A stretch of 64,000 bases of DNA from Antitrichia curtipendula (lineage: Eukaryota; Streptophyta; Bryopsida; Hypnales; Leucodontaceae). Below, one piece after another: positions 12,751-24,793 of the stretch. The position numbers and the translations under genes are program-made. How positions within the stretch are numbered: position 1 is the first letter of the stretch; every line of letters begins with the position of its first letter. The stretch is from assembly GCA_951230915.1 (NCBI GenBank), contig OX579638.1, positions 21,098,696 through 21,162,695 on the forward strand, given 5' to 3'. A model generated the notes under the pieces. The model did no database searches, was not told the DNA's origin, and saw only the letters and a program-made list of their open reading frames with translations.

Positions 12751-14343
12751 CTAATCTTCATTGCGCGCCTGCTCTTCTTGAAGGTCTTGTTCTTTGCGGG
12801 CCTCGCGGTAGCAATCCACGGGTGGTGTCCAAAACATTGGAGCACCACTTAGACGTTGCACAACATATGTCACCGAGCGTCGTTGTAGTGGCTCCACCTT
12901 GCACAATTCACCCAACATGGTTTGAAACGTACCAAATGCCGTATGGTCCGGAATCATCTCTACATTTCCGCGATCTTTTTTCCATACCTTCATAGCCAAT
13001 TTTCCTATGGAGTATCCGTCCGTGTGTATACTAACAGACAATGGCTTAACCCTACAAGTAGGAGATGATGAAGTTCCTGTCTCTCTAGTCAAGTACATCA
13101 ACTCAGGAGACACCCACCAACGTTGCGCTTGGGTTGCCTGAAACTTCCTTGGACAATTGAATTGGTAAAGAGAAGGGGTTTCTTTGTTGATGCGGCTACC
13201 CATTCCCCAATCACATAGACCAATCCACACGGTTCTTCCATCATCATTCGGAAAGTGAAGCATAATGTTCTCCGGTGTGATGTCGTTGTGCAATACAGAG
13301 CACTGTTGCACTGCATCCACAATGCAAATCATCATCCACACAAATTCAATGTGCTTGCGTCTATATGCCATGAGTCGTTTCATGGCTTGCATTGTTTGGG
13401 GAGTTGGATCGTAAGCCAAATCTCCAATTTCATCTGGATCTCAGTTCTTCTCATCAAGGATAAACATTGCGCCAAGAGTACCGCCATTCCACCATTGCGA
13501 ATAACATTCCATGGTCATGTCATTTATAGCAAAGAATTTGATGACCCCTGGATGCTTGCATGGACATACCAATGCCTCGATGGACAACTTCTCCCTAGAC
13601 TTCTTCAATTCATCCACGCGCAAGGCTCACTTCCCAACTAATTCCATATTCTCGGAAATATGTTTTGAATTTTGAACACATGCTTTGCGCACCCTCCCAT
13701 GCCCCCCTTGTTTGCTATGGCCAGACAAAGGAACCACCACCACTCCTCTTTCAAGGAAAACCACTCCTCCTGCAGCTTGTTGATCAAAGGCCAAGTTCTA
13801 GCTTCGTTGAAACCACGGAGCGGAACAGATGTTGTTTGAAGACAATCCACGCACTGCTTCATGCCACCAATACACCTTCTTGTGCAACAAATTCAATGCT
13901 TGTTGTCTGGGCACTACACTCTTTTGAAAGCCTTTTATTTTTTCCGCAACTTGGGTAAGGTTGAAGATATACGTTTGCACTTGTGACTCCAACCAAGGAT
14001 CGAAGCATTCTTTCGTGCGATCTTTATGCTACTCATCCGCGCTCATTGTTGTCCAGAACATGTGGTGGAACTTTTGTTTAATGACATCCACTCCCTGTAA
14101 TCCACGTGAGACATATGTTGTGTTCAACTGCAAAATCGAATACTGATAAAAAAAATCCAACGCCACTTCATGCAATTTTCGCGTTGCACCCTTGCTTGGC
14201 CACTTCTCTGGATTTGTAGCCTTGTGCCTCCTTTGTTGTTGTTTTTTCCCCTTCAAAGACTCTCCGCCCTCGACAATAGCTACGGACCCTTCTGCAACTA
14301 CAGCCTCTGAAACGGGCTCTGACGATTCAACATCCAGGTCCAT
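12751..14343 (-). pseudogene. Protein kinase-like gene, four in-frame stops
   Basis: One frame from an ATG at 14343 down to 12751 (about 530 codons) reads as a kinase-like protein. After a basic, Lys/Gln-rich N-terminus comes a glycine-loop-like GGHGRVRKA (about 13720), then HPGVIKFF, WWNGGTLGAMF at the hinge, VLHNDITPENIML in the catalytic-loop position and LCDWGMGSR in the DFG position. The family HRDLKPEN is changed to HNDITPEN (catalytic Asp kept, Lys replaced by Thr) and DFG to DWG, so activity would be unusual even if intact. WVSPEL stands in the APE position. Stops lie at 14029 and 13798 (TAG) and 13627 and 13441 (TGA), with the frame unchanged across all four. Confidence 0.8.
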
Positions 14344-14521
14344 AATTGGGTGAAAGCAGACTACGGTCGCCCCCCTGGCCCGATATACAAACAATTACGC
14401 ACAGTTTAGACTGTACGCCATTTGGTACGCCTCATATTCCGGCGGGTTTTCCGGTACTCTGACAAAGTACCCGTGAACTCGGGCAACGGTCCCGTGAACT
14501 GGGGCGCTTCAGGTAGTTGCT

Positions 14522-14596
14522 TGAATGCTTCGATGCTTTTTGAGTTTACAGCTTTGTTTAGTCGCCTGAATGCTTCGATGCTCTTTGAGTTTACAG
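14522..14596. repeat. 45-bp direct repeat upstream of the RNase H-like gene
   Basis: TGAATGCTTCGATGCT and the following TTTGAGTTTACAG occur at 14522 and 14567. This lies just 5' of the ATG at 14608, so it may be part of its leader. Confidence 0.7.
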
Positions 14597-14607
14597 TTTT
14601 CTTGTGA

Positions 14608-17600
14608 ATGTTTACAATGGCAAATACCAGACTTGGAGAGCGACGTGCCGGATTGAAGAGGAAGGGACCTCGTGGAAGGGCAGAGGATCACAATGCGGTG
14701 AGAGATAGTCTAAGAGACGGGGAGGTAGAGAGGCAACGTAAATGTAGACAATTATTGAGGGAGAGAGAAGAAGCAGTGAGGTTACTTGCTGTACAGGATG
14801 AATTGGAGGTCAGAAAGGAGATGTCTTCACGACAGCTTGCGGAGGTTTTGTTCGAAATTGTGGATTTTTCACAATGAAAATGCAAGTTTGTTTGGAGGCA
14901 TCTTCTAGGCTAAAAATTATGGAACGTTTTTTGGAGGATGAACATATTTCTCCATTTCTTCCTGAGTATTATCCTCGTGGGCAGGATGCCAAGGCTCAAT
15001 CTGAATTCCTAAAAAATTATCAGTTGGAGTTGGACGCTGTGAAGGGTGTTCAATCGGCAGATATGCTTGCTAGGAAAGCTGTTCTCCTCGATGCGGCTAT
15101 ATCTACTTGCGTTACAAGCACCAAAGCTTTGTTACAGGTTTTGAATGTTCACCCATCCAATTTGAGGGTGGCAATAACCTGTCGAAGTAGTGTACGATTG
15201 CAAAGTTCACCTTTTGCACTTGTAAAACGTAGGAAGAGGCCAGGCTTGCCTGGCGAGATTAAAGACCTCGTTACCAAGTGGTGGACAGAAGAGACCTGTG
15301 TAAGTCCCAACAGGAAGGAAATTGTACAGAAATGGATAAGCTCAAATACATACGACAAGCATTGCACTCACTATTTGCTCGAAAGTCAGGTACCAATCAA
15401 TTTGATTGCAGTGTCGTAGCACCCTGTACAATTGTTGCATTGTCAAATATACAATCCTAGACATCGTTTCCATCCGACATGTATGCTAGGCACCTTATTG
15501 TATCTCCCTCAGTTCTCTGATGGTCTGAATGTGTACTTTGCAATACGTTGATTACAATGTTATAGGTACAGACAGTACTAAAAACTCTACATTAGGTACA
15601 AAGAGTACGATGGGTCTCATGGTCGAGTATTCAGAAAGTCTTTGTAGTCGGGTGGTTTGCTTTGTTGGAGGCTTGTACTTGACGTTTATGTTGAGCATTA
15701 CGGTCCAAGGTATATTCTGTACGGGCTTTATACTTTTGATTACCTCTTTTGTATTACCTCTTTTGATTTCTCAAAAAAGTTTTGCATTCTTGTAGGCCGC
15801 ATTCTACCAGCGATTTAAGGTGGCACACCCAGATGTGCCAATCAAGCAAAGAGCCTTTGAGAAACTGAAGCCTTACTTTGTTAGAGCGTGCAACAAAAGG
15901 AACGTCTGTTGTTGTAGATACCACGTGGAGATCGATATGCTCAGGGAGGGGTTCAATCGGATTCGGGATGGCACAAAGGGAATCCACTTCTTAGTGAATT
16001 GCCAGTGCGAGTGTGATGTGTGCCTCTTTCAACTGGAAGAAGAAGCAAAGTGTAAAGCGCATCTGAAGACATATGCAGGTACAACAGCGCTGTGGCAACA
16101 TATCGTTTGTCTTAAGCCTGAGAACGAAGAGTGGCATGCTCTGCAATGTGTCATGGGTACGTGCGGAAACTGTGGTATTTCGAAGCTTTCGATTTGCGAG
16201 GTTGAGTTATCATCGTCTTCAAATGTCAACTGGAAGTGTTTTGAGAATGAAATCATTGGGGTGACACGGGATGGGAAGCCCCGGAAGAGGATTGTTGAAG
16301 TATACAAAGAGACCTCTCCACAAGTTTTCTTTGAATACTTCAAGTCTAAACTACCCCAGTTCGTGAAGCACAACTTCATTGCAAGATGGCAGGACGACCA
16401 GTGCAAGCGTTCTATGCAGAGTTTGGGCAAAGATGTGATTTTGTCACATATTGATTTTGCTGAGAACTACACTTTTGAGATTCAAAATCAGATCCAGAGC
16501 ATGTATTGGTGTTCCACACAGATCAGTATCCTTGTCCACATTACGTATCGCTTTAAACCAGACGGAGTTATGGTGAAGGAATCCCATTTCTATATAACTG
16601 ATGATGAAAAACACGATTCCCTTTTTGTACAGCATTGCTTGATGCAACACTGGCGATGGCTAGAGTCTCAAGATATGCTTCACATTGCCCCAAGTTCTAT
16701 ATTTACCATATTGCTTTCCCATTCGCGCTACTTGCCTAGTTCTTATATAAGAGTTAATTGTGGATGGCACGGAACTCTCCGACTATGATGCATGTGTACT
16801 ATAAAATGTATGCTCTGTACGGATTTTGTACATCACTTGTAAATGTTACGAAGTGTATTGACTTTTGTACGTGCATCGTGCATCGACAGGGATTCAACTG
16901 AAATACCACGTCGTGTGGTCCGATGGTTGTGCGGGGCAGTTCAAGGGTGCCCGACCATTTTTTTTTGTGGCCAGATATCCCGGCCTCACAAATGGATGCA
17001 TTATGAACTGGAATTTTTTCGGAACAGGTTACGGGAAGGGAGAGTGGGACGGAGTTGGTGCTGTCATGAAGCGCGCTCTAAGGCAGTTCCAGTTACACAA
17101 CACGTGGAGAAGGATGCAAAACGCCGACGATGCAATGGCGTTTTTGAATGAGACCATGGGAGGGCCTGTGGATACGAACTTCGAGAAGACCGGCATCAAA
17201 GAGGTTCAGAGATACTTCTGGGAAATACCAAAGGACGTCACGAGGGAGCGCAGTTACCATTGTGAGACTATCTCAAGCTCCCAGGCCTTGCATTCGATTT
17301 ACTCTTTTGCTGTTGCGGATCCAACTCAACTTTTTGTGCGCAAATTAGCGTGCTTATGTGTTTATTGCCTTGACGGCAATTTCTTCAACTGCGTTAACAA
17401 GTCCCATGTTGAGAACTGGGATTTGATAAAGTTGAAAGCCATACGATCTCCAACTAGTTGCTGATCACATGACGGACCACGACGTTGCAGATGACGAGGA
17501 TTGGGAGGAGGTCGTGGAAGGCGAGGGATTTGGCGATATCATTTGGCCAGGTGAAAACTTTGTTGTCCCTGCTGTAGAAGGTAATAGCGAGGGAGTGGAG

Positions 17601-17912
17601 TTCTATATTTTACAGTGCACCAAGGGGAAGTATGAGGTTGATCGCGGGTTCAAATGTGCTTGGGGCCCGGAGTTTGAAGATGGTGATTTCATCATACGGG
17701 GAACTTACTATCAAAAGTGGAATAATGGGTACGTTCATCTGGGCAACTCCCAACCAGCCCATATTGATGCACACCTTGTAGTGCATGGAAAATTTGCTAT
17801 GATTCCAAAGCCAGGTAGGCGGAAAGGTGGGGAGGTTACTTATGACATAAGTGACGACAACCTCGCTACTATTAGGGTCAGCTTACATCAGCTTAGGGAG
17901 GAAGAGGACTAG
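14608..17912 (+). pseudogene. Cys-rich RNase H-like, transposase-like protein (unclassified family)
   Basis: Three exons can be read: 14608-15389, 15796-16672 and 16890-17912 (about 890 codons). The first intron is clean (CAG|GTACC...TGTAG|GCC). The protein has an Arg/Lys/Glu-rich N-terminus, then Cys clusters (NKRNVCCCRYHVE, NCQCECDVC, CVMGTCGNCG), then LSHIDFAENYTF, VVWSDGCAGQFKGARPFF and YGKGEWDGVGAVMKRA. The acidic residues in those three motifs fit an RNase H-fold DDE/DDD nuclease as seen in unnamed eukaryotic transposon proteins; the family assignment is from memory of such motifs, not a search. Lesions: a 1-base loss in the T run near 14870, a suspect donor at 16672 (CAAG|AT instead of GT) and a 1-base insertion near 17452. 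A C-terminal acidic domain follows (17469-17912). Confidence 0.6.
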
Positions 17913-17964
17913 CGACTTTACTTCTGTAAGTACAAAGAGATACTTTGTACATAATTCCATATGT

Positions 17965-18050
17965 TTTGTACAATTTTGACGCTTTGTACAATTTTGACGC
18001 TTTGTACAATTTTGACGCTTTGTACAATTTTGACGCTTTGTACAATTATG
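17965..18050. repeat. 18-bp tandem repeat, 4 full copies plus a partial
   Basis: Exact copies of TTTGTACAATTTTGACGC start at 17965, 17983, 18001 and 18019; a fifth, diverging copy starts at 18037. Each holds the palindrome TTGTACAA. The array lies 50 bp after the stop of the RNase H-like gene. Confidence 0.95.
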
Positions 18051-19350
18051 TACTGGGTTATTCTTGTCCGTCCGCTATGTCTACCGTTGCAACTCGTGAG
18101 ATTGCTTTTCATGTGCATTCAAAGGATGTTCAAATTAATTTTTACTCAGTCATTACGGAATCATCTGCTGTCTTTGATGCGTTCTCGTCATTCTATTTGG
18201 CTTTTCTTGAATCTACTCTAAATACAAGGTCCACGATCCTTCATTGTCAATTACAACTGCGGTTTTAACTTAAGGTATTAATTCACGTTAAGCTTATATC
18301 TCTATTCATGCCTCATATGCACACCAACATGGTTTCAGAGTGCCGGAGGGAGAATTAACAGTCGACCGGGTTGCTTGAACTTATTGGACAAAGCCGACAG
18401 GTTAACACTATTGCTGTGTCAGCACAAGTTATAGGTCTTTTTTTATTTTATCTAAATATTGCAATTCTTTTCATTTGAATAAGTTGTTCAAAAGAGAAAA
18501 GAAACTTTTTAAGTCTTGTTTTTGGTTTCAAAGAAGTCAATGTACCTCATATTTGTTAATAATATACCTGTGATTGAATAATCTGAAAAGTTTTAGTAGA
18601 GGTTTAGGGTTCTAGGGATAATTGAAGATGAATTTTTTTGTAGTATACTTCTCTTACCTTATATACTTTTATAGCAATAGCGTTCAACCGGTGCTTCTTT
18701 GTACAATCTTATACACTTATACACCTACTTGTACACCACCATCCAGCTTCTTTGTATAGTAAGTACTTACTTGCCATTTTGAATTGTCATGTGCATTTAT
18801 TTATTTTGTAAGCATTATGCATAAACTCAAAACTTACATCGGCACTCTTAAAATGCATGATAGTCATTTGAACTTGTACAAATAGGTACCTTTGCACACT
18901 CGAAAGGCATGATAGTCATTAACTGTACATCATTCTCCCATGAACTACAATGATAAGAAATTATTAGACCTAGTAGTCCATTCGTTGAATCTACCATTGC
19001 ATCTCCTAAGCTGGCTTCTCATATGCATTACAAGGTCGTCCAAAATAATATGTACTCGGTTTTAATTCAGCTTATGTTCCTCTTCGACTCTCCGTCCGCA
19101 GTTCTGTACTTGTTGTACAGTTTTATACCTTTTCTATAAATGTGTATGTTGTTGTTCTTGTCCATGTGGTGTGATGACCTGCCGTATCGAACCGAATCAT
19201 CTTGGAAGCCGCAGGAACGGTATTTTGGGAACAGTATTTTTGATTGACTTCTAGATCGTGACATCTGGACTGATCACATTCCTTGGAAAGGTCTCCCGAA
19301 ATAGAATGGCTTGTCAGCCCTGTGAAATCGGGGCCATCGAGTTCCTTGCT
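18051..19350. other. AT-rich, GTAC-rich noncoding stretch
   Basis: No convincing gene is seen. Many GTAC and TGTAC words are scattered through it (for example 18690-18760 and 19100-19130). Confidence 0.5.
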
Positions 19351-19352
19351 CA

Positions 19353-19590
19353 CCTTTGTTGCTGCTTTCTATAGCTCATTTGCTTTGGTGCCTGAGAGAC
19401 TTAGGAGTGTCCGCCTTCTCGTTTCATGCTGACCTTTGTCGCCGTTTTTGATAGCTCATTTGCTTTGGTGCCCTGAGAGACTTAGGGGTGTTTGCCTTCT
19501 TGTTTCATGTTGACCTTTGTCGCTGCTTTCGAAAGCTCATTCGCTTTGGTGCCCGAGAGACTTACGGCTGTTTGCCTTCTCGTTTCTAGA
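19353..19590. repeat. ~80-bp tandem repeat, 3 copies
   Basis: AGCTCATT(T/C)GCTTTGGTGCC recurs at 19373, 19453 and 19534. Each is followed by GAGAGACTTA and a CGTTTC/TGTTTC phrase. Confidence 0.85.
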
Positions 19591-20360
19591 CTTCTAGTCT
19601 TGTACGTGTTTGGCTTCTTATTTTAATCTTGCACTAGTTGAATTTGCGATGTGGGGATGTCTAACCGTAATTGTACACTTGTTCAACAATGCATCACGGA
19701 TTACTTTCCATTTCGTACCTCTAGACTAGTTCAACAATGCATCACGGCTTACTTCCCATTTTGTAGTACTAGAGAGTTTGATTCTTTGGTTACTTGGACG
19801 GAAGGATCGTATGTTTCAGAAACACCGACGTCCAAGCAAGGCAACCTTGCGTACTACCTAGGACTTTATAGTGTTAGACATATGTCTAGTACTACTGTCG
19901 TCAGGAGCAGCAAGGCATTGTTTGAGCGAGCAGTGGCGACTGAAGCCCCTACAGTATCGTGTGACTCAGTTAATCAGAGTGTGTGAAGGTTCGTATACGC
20001 AATTCCTATTAGTTTCATTCCACTTAAATTTCAACTTACCTATTGCACTGATTATTATCTTGCTATGTTATACCCATTGCAGTTGTTCATTGCATTGAAC
20101 TTGATTGAGCTTTCAGAGTATAGGATGATCATAGAGACTTATACTCTCTGTACATTGACAGGAATGGAGGTGAGGTTCGGGACGTACTATCTGTAAAATC
20201 ACTATGTCAGTTTCCTCATCTCCTTCCTTGTACATCGTCAATTTCTGTATTGGTTCATGTACTAGTTTTATATGTGGGATACCCGTTGTACTCTGACTGC
20301 TATATTTGTACTGATCTTACTGCTTTTATTGTTGGAATGTACTAATTGTAACCAAGGTTC

Positions 20361-20668
20361 AGAATTGTTGGAATACATTCAATTCTGAAATTGTAGTATT
20401 CGTAGTGTTTGTATTAGAATTCAAAATTGTTGGAATACATTCAATTCTGAAATTGTAGTGTTCGCAGTGTTTGTATTAGAATTCAGAATTGCTGGAATAC
20501 ATTCAATTCTGAAATTGTAGTGTTCGTAGTGTTCGTATTAGAATTCAGAACTGCTGAGATATAATCAATTCTGAAATTGTAGTGTTTGTAGTGTTCGTAT
20601 TAGAATTCAAAACTGCTGAAATACAATCAATTCTGAAATTGTAGTGTTCGTAGTGTTCGTAGTAGGAC
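20361..20668. repeat. 62-bp tandem repeat, 5 copies
   Basis: Copies start at 20361, 20423, 20485, 20547 and 20609, exactly 62 bases apart, each with CAATTCTGAAATTGTAGT and GTATTAGAATTC. The unit carries short inverted pieces (AGAATT and AATTCT). Confidence 0.95.
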
Positions 20669-21236
20669 AACTGCATTTGTACCGATAGCCGTGAGTGAAT
20701 GGAATGTTCGTAGTTGCTGTACTACCATTCTATGCTTCCAATAGTACGTTCTGTACAAATTGTAACAAAAGTTCAGAATTCAAAGTTCTCGAACTATATT
20801 GAGTTTACAAACTGCAATGTCTGTAGTGTTCGTACTTGCATAGTGTACTTCTAGTACTTACATTAGTACTAATAATCCTCATAGAACAATCAGAGTACAA
20901 AAATTGTAGATGTACATTTTAGTGTACGTTGAGTCTGACCTTTTCGTACTGATAGCAGTACAAAATGAACTACCAGTACACCAAGTGCCAGCGGAATGTC
21001 CATTGTTCCGTTGTTCAGCTTGTACTTGCCTCCAATGCCCCCATCCAATTTCTGCCGCCGCATGTCTTGGTTCCTGGTTCTTGGTTCCTTTTTTACTGCT
21101 CCGATGTCTTTTTTTTCTTCTGTCTTCCCTTCAAGTTGACCTTGTTTCATCTTCTTTGCTGTTGGACACATTGCAGTGGGGATTATGATGTCTCCCATTC
21201 CCAACTGCAAGGCTGAGCTGTGTTATTATCTTGCAG

Positions 21237-21555
21237 ATTGCAGAGGTGGAGAAGGAGGTGGACAGTCGTAAGGGAAAACTTCCCTTTTTTTGTTCTGATG
21301 AGTTGAGGGCGCTTCTATTGAGAGGAGACAGCGAGAAACTGGAGTCGACAGCAACTGCGACTAACGAGCTCACTTTTATCCCAATTCATTACAAAAGTTC
21401 AGTATGACGAAAGGGGCGTACCAAGCTATGAGGACAGGGTGTTCGAACGGTATTTCCCCGTCACTTGGGCTCCTTATACACCTGATCAGCAACGATTGGT
21501 AGACACCGTAGTATGGGATGCAGAAGCAAGAGGGTCAAAATGCCCCTCACTGTGA
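21237..21555 (+). pseudogene. Unidentified terminal coding exon
   Basis: After a splice-acceptor-like TTGCAG, a coding-looking frame begins IAEVEKEVDSRKGKLPFF and runs to FIPIHYK. With a 1-base shift near 21395 it continues VQYDERGVPSYEDRVFERYF to VVWDAEARGSKCPSL and a TGA at 21553-21555. I do not recognise a family. The even composition and charged residues suggest real coding sequence, now frameshifted or spliced. It may be the last exon of a gene lost in this repeat-rich stretch. Confidence 0.4.
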
Positions 21556-21738
21556 GTCACAGGGTAGGGTGGTTTTTTTTTTTTAAAGTACAATCTTAAA
21601 GAAGTTGTTGGAGAGTTAGTCCAGAGAGTGCATGTACGTTTGTGATTCATTAGTAAATTTGCTTCCCTTCATAAAATATATACTCGGAGTATGTGAATAC
21701 ACGTTGTTCACAAGTCTGTGTTCTCACGTTAGTTTGCA

Positions 21739-22205
21739 ACATGCATATGTCATACGCTATGTACAGTTCTATACAAAATGTACAAACTGTACAACAAGGA
21801 TGTACCCCTTGTTGTTAACTGGCTTCTTACTGCCTCATTTCAAAGTGCGTTCTTTCAACTTTGATGCCTTCAAAAAGAACCATGAGTATTAACATGTGTT
21901 GCAACACATGCATATGTTATATGCTATGTACAGTTCTATACAAAATGTACAAACTGTACAACAAGGATGTACCCCTTGTTGTTAACTGGCTTCTTACTGC
22001 CTCATTTCAAAGTGCGGTCTTTCAACTTTGATGTATTAACATGTGTTGCAACACATGCATATGTTATACGCTATGTACAGTTCTATACAAAATGTACAAA
22101 GTGTACAACAAGGATGTACCCCTTGTTGTTAACTGGCTTCTTGCTGCCTCATTTCAAAGTGCAGTCTTTCAACTTTGATGCCTTCAAAAAATATCACAAA
22201 TATTA
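21739..22205. repeat. ~150-167-bp tandem repeat, 3 copies
   Basis: The phrase TGTACCCCTTGTTGTTAACT occurs at 21801, 21968 and 22115. Copies differ mainly by a 20-base gap in the second copy, after TTCAACTTTGATG. Units begin near a TGTTGCAACACA palindrome and contain several TGTACA words. Confidence 0.9.
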
Positions 22206-24487
22206 ACATGTGTTGGGCAAGCGATTGGTGATGGGATGAATTGAGTGATTGTCAATTACTGTGTCACGGCAGTGAGTGCTACCACACTTACAATAGAAGG
22301 GAACTACAACATCTACAGCCTCAACTTCTGGCATTTTGAAGCTACAGCCATAATCCCAAGTCAATTCTTCCAACAATGGAATGTCTACTTGTGCAAAGAA
22401 TGCAACACGGTAGAGTCTTGGGTCCGAGCAGCTTATTTTGATGGGCACATCAATGAAGGTTGGCGTCTTCACATCTTGAAAACAAGCAACTACATATAAT
22501 GAGATTCAAAGCAACACAAGTACAATGAACCCTCAATTTGTACAATAAGTGTCACAACAACAAAAGCAGTTCAAAATCACAAAATACAATTTCTGGCAAA
22601 TACCTGTGGTTCAGAAATCTACTGACATTTCCACAAAAAGTACTGTCTATGCACAATGCCATATCATCGGACACCACTTGCTCGGATTTCCAATCAGCAT
22701 CAAGTGCTAGAGTGAAAGCCTCTAATTTCTCCAATCTTGAAAAAGCCCTACGTTGCATGAGCTCAGCATTTGTAACAATCTCTCCTGCATATTCAAAGAG
22801 AAAAATCCCCTTCCAGATTTGCTTCTGTGTCCGCAGTCCCCAACCCTTCTCTCCAGCCCAGAAAACCTCAATGGGAATGCACAATCCCTTCTGAACCACT
22901 CTGTTGCCACATGAACTATCACAGCTGCATGAGTTGTTGCATTCTTGAATAAAAACCCTATTGATATGACCAGGGCAAGCAGAACCCTGCTCACCACAAC
23001 ATTGTACACTGCAAAAGGACACCTCTTCTGACAATACCTATACAAATCAATACACAGTCGGTACCAGTTGTACAAATCAGTACAACGTCAATATGCAAGA
23101 TACATTGTATGACTGTAAAGGTAGAGAAAAAAAAATGTATAGTGCAACAAAATTAGTGGTGCCCTTTCAATTAAGAAAAAACTTACTTGTTGGTTTAGGA
23201 TGGATCTCCGTAAACGACCTCGCTTGTCATACGCCAAAGAAAAAAGTTTTTTCACCCCACAACAACATGCATGGCCGTGACAAGTATGCTCACCATAGTG
23301 GCAAGAAGCGGGGAAATCGGCTTTTACTTCAGCCAGATTCTTAGATGCAATTGTGGATAGTTTGGACCGAGGATAGTAAGTAAACTCCTCTAAATCATGG
23401 AATTCCATACTTGGCACACATACCGTGATTGGAACTCTTTCTAATCCGTTGGACAAATCGTGTGCATCATACCAAAATTGTTCCTAGGGACAGAAATACA
23501 CCCTCAAAAACATGTAAGCTTGTAATAGCGGATCTAATATTCGAGAGTAACAAAACTATAAATTAAACATTATAAGGGGCGAGAGGGTGGCCTCGAGCCC
23601 TAATTGACTGGTGCTGATTGGCTCACTTTGGGTCTCTTGGGTTTCAACTTCTTCGCCTCTGGTTTCTGCCCCGTATCTTTAGATCTCCGCCTCTTTCTCC
23701 TACATTCCACAGAAAACACATATCTGTAACACTTGTACATTCACATTGAATGTTGTAGACATAAGAAGACTAGACAGAATGACAAAACATTGTAAGGATA
23801 GAATACCTAGATTTTTTTTCCAGTGTTGATTCAACAGCCTCATCTTCCCCTTTTCTTCCGTTGGCTTCTGCATCCACTGTCTCTCCGATATTAGTGTCTT
23901 CCCCCCCCCCCAACTCCACCCGTGATTTTGTCATTGACCTCTTTTTCAGTACTAGGGCCTTCTCCCCCTCCAACTTTGCCTTTGGTTTTGTCCACAACAT
24001 CCCCTGTACCGACAGTGGCTTCTTCAACAACACCTCCCTCAGTAACTGCTAATATGTCCTCCACCGCTCCAGCAATGGCCTTTTCCCCCAAGGTGCCGAC
24101 ACTAGCTTTAGTAGCAACGGTGACCGTCACATGGGCTTCATCAACAGAGGTGACATTGTCTTCATCACAAACGGGGACGATGGCTTCACAATCAATGACA
24201 TGTGGCACGGAATCAATTGAAGCCCCTTCCACAGCAGTGGCCTCAATCATCCCCTCTCTGCTAGGGTGTTCTTCAACAGTGGTGGCCTCAGCCCTGCCCT
24301 CTCTGCTAGGGTGTTCTTCCACAATGGTGGAATCAACCCTCCCCTCTTTGCTAGGGTGTTCTTCCACAACGGTGGAATCAACCCTCCCCTCTCTATTGGA
24401 AGCCCCTTCCATAGCGGTGGCCTCAACCATTCCTTCTCTGCCAGGGTGTTCTTCATTCCCGCAGCGTCCACCATCACCACCCTGGTC
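22203..24487 (-). pseudogene. SUVR-type SET-domain (H3K9) histone methyltransferase-like gene, frameshifted
   Basis: Three exons join cleanly: 23483-23187, 23022-22604 and 22474-22203. They give a pre-SET Cys cluster (CHYGEHTCHGHACCCG, then ECNNSCSCDSSCGNRVVQ), a SET core (GWGLRT, FEYAGEIVTN, RFLNHRCEDANL, DPRLYRVAFFA, ELTWDYG with the catalytic Tyr) and a post-SET CKCGSTHC. These are the marks of SUV39/SUVR H3K9 methyltransferases, which write silent-chromatin methyl marks in the nucleus. A single extra base at about 22455, between DANL and IDVPIK, breaks the last exon. Likely 5' exons at 24487-23810 (acidic, with a 15-residue repeat and a possible slip at the C run near 23901-23912) and 23690-23602 (basic, nuclear-signal-like, then TAG) are less certain. 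The true start is not identified. Confidence 0.8.
24195..24465 (-). repeat. 45-bp (15-residue) coding repeat, ~6 copies
   Basis: The minus-strand frame repeats EEHPSREGRVDSTIV-like units (also EGASNREGRVDSTVV). On the DNA, CTAGGGTG recurs every 45 bases from 24261. It lies in the likely N-terminal exon of the SET gene and is acidic and low in hydrophobics, so probably disordered. Confidence 0.85.
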
Positions 24488-24793
24488 CTTATTCCAAAAT
24501 ATTGTCCAGAAATTGGACCGGCTTACACAATCCGAGCACAACGAACTGTACAAATTTGTACATAAAATACATTTTCCCGATTTGGTTCTACATTCCAAAA
24601 CGAACACATTTCAAAAATGCAATTATCCTCGTATAAAGTAAAATTATACAAATTCTGTACACGAAATACAATTTACTACTATGCCTCTGCTTTCCAAACA
24701 GAACAAATTCACAAATTTGTACACATTCGTACATTTGACACGTATTCATTAAAAAATGTAATATCTAGCAAATATGGCCTAAATCTATCAAGC

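Noticed and set aside
16669..16890. U12-type AT-AC intron
   Set aside because: The start ATATGC does not fit ATATCCTT and the end is AG, so a mutated GT donor is simpler.
20361..20668. CRISPR-like array
   Set aside because: Units are contiguous 62-bp tandem repeats without unique spacers, and the setting is eukaryotic.
23891..24641. 239-residue plus-strand Ser/Pro/Thr frame
   Set aside because: Shadow of the repeat-bearing minus-strand exon of the SET gene.
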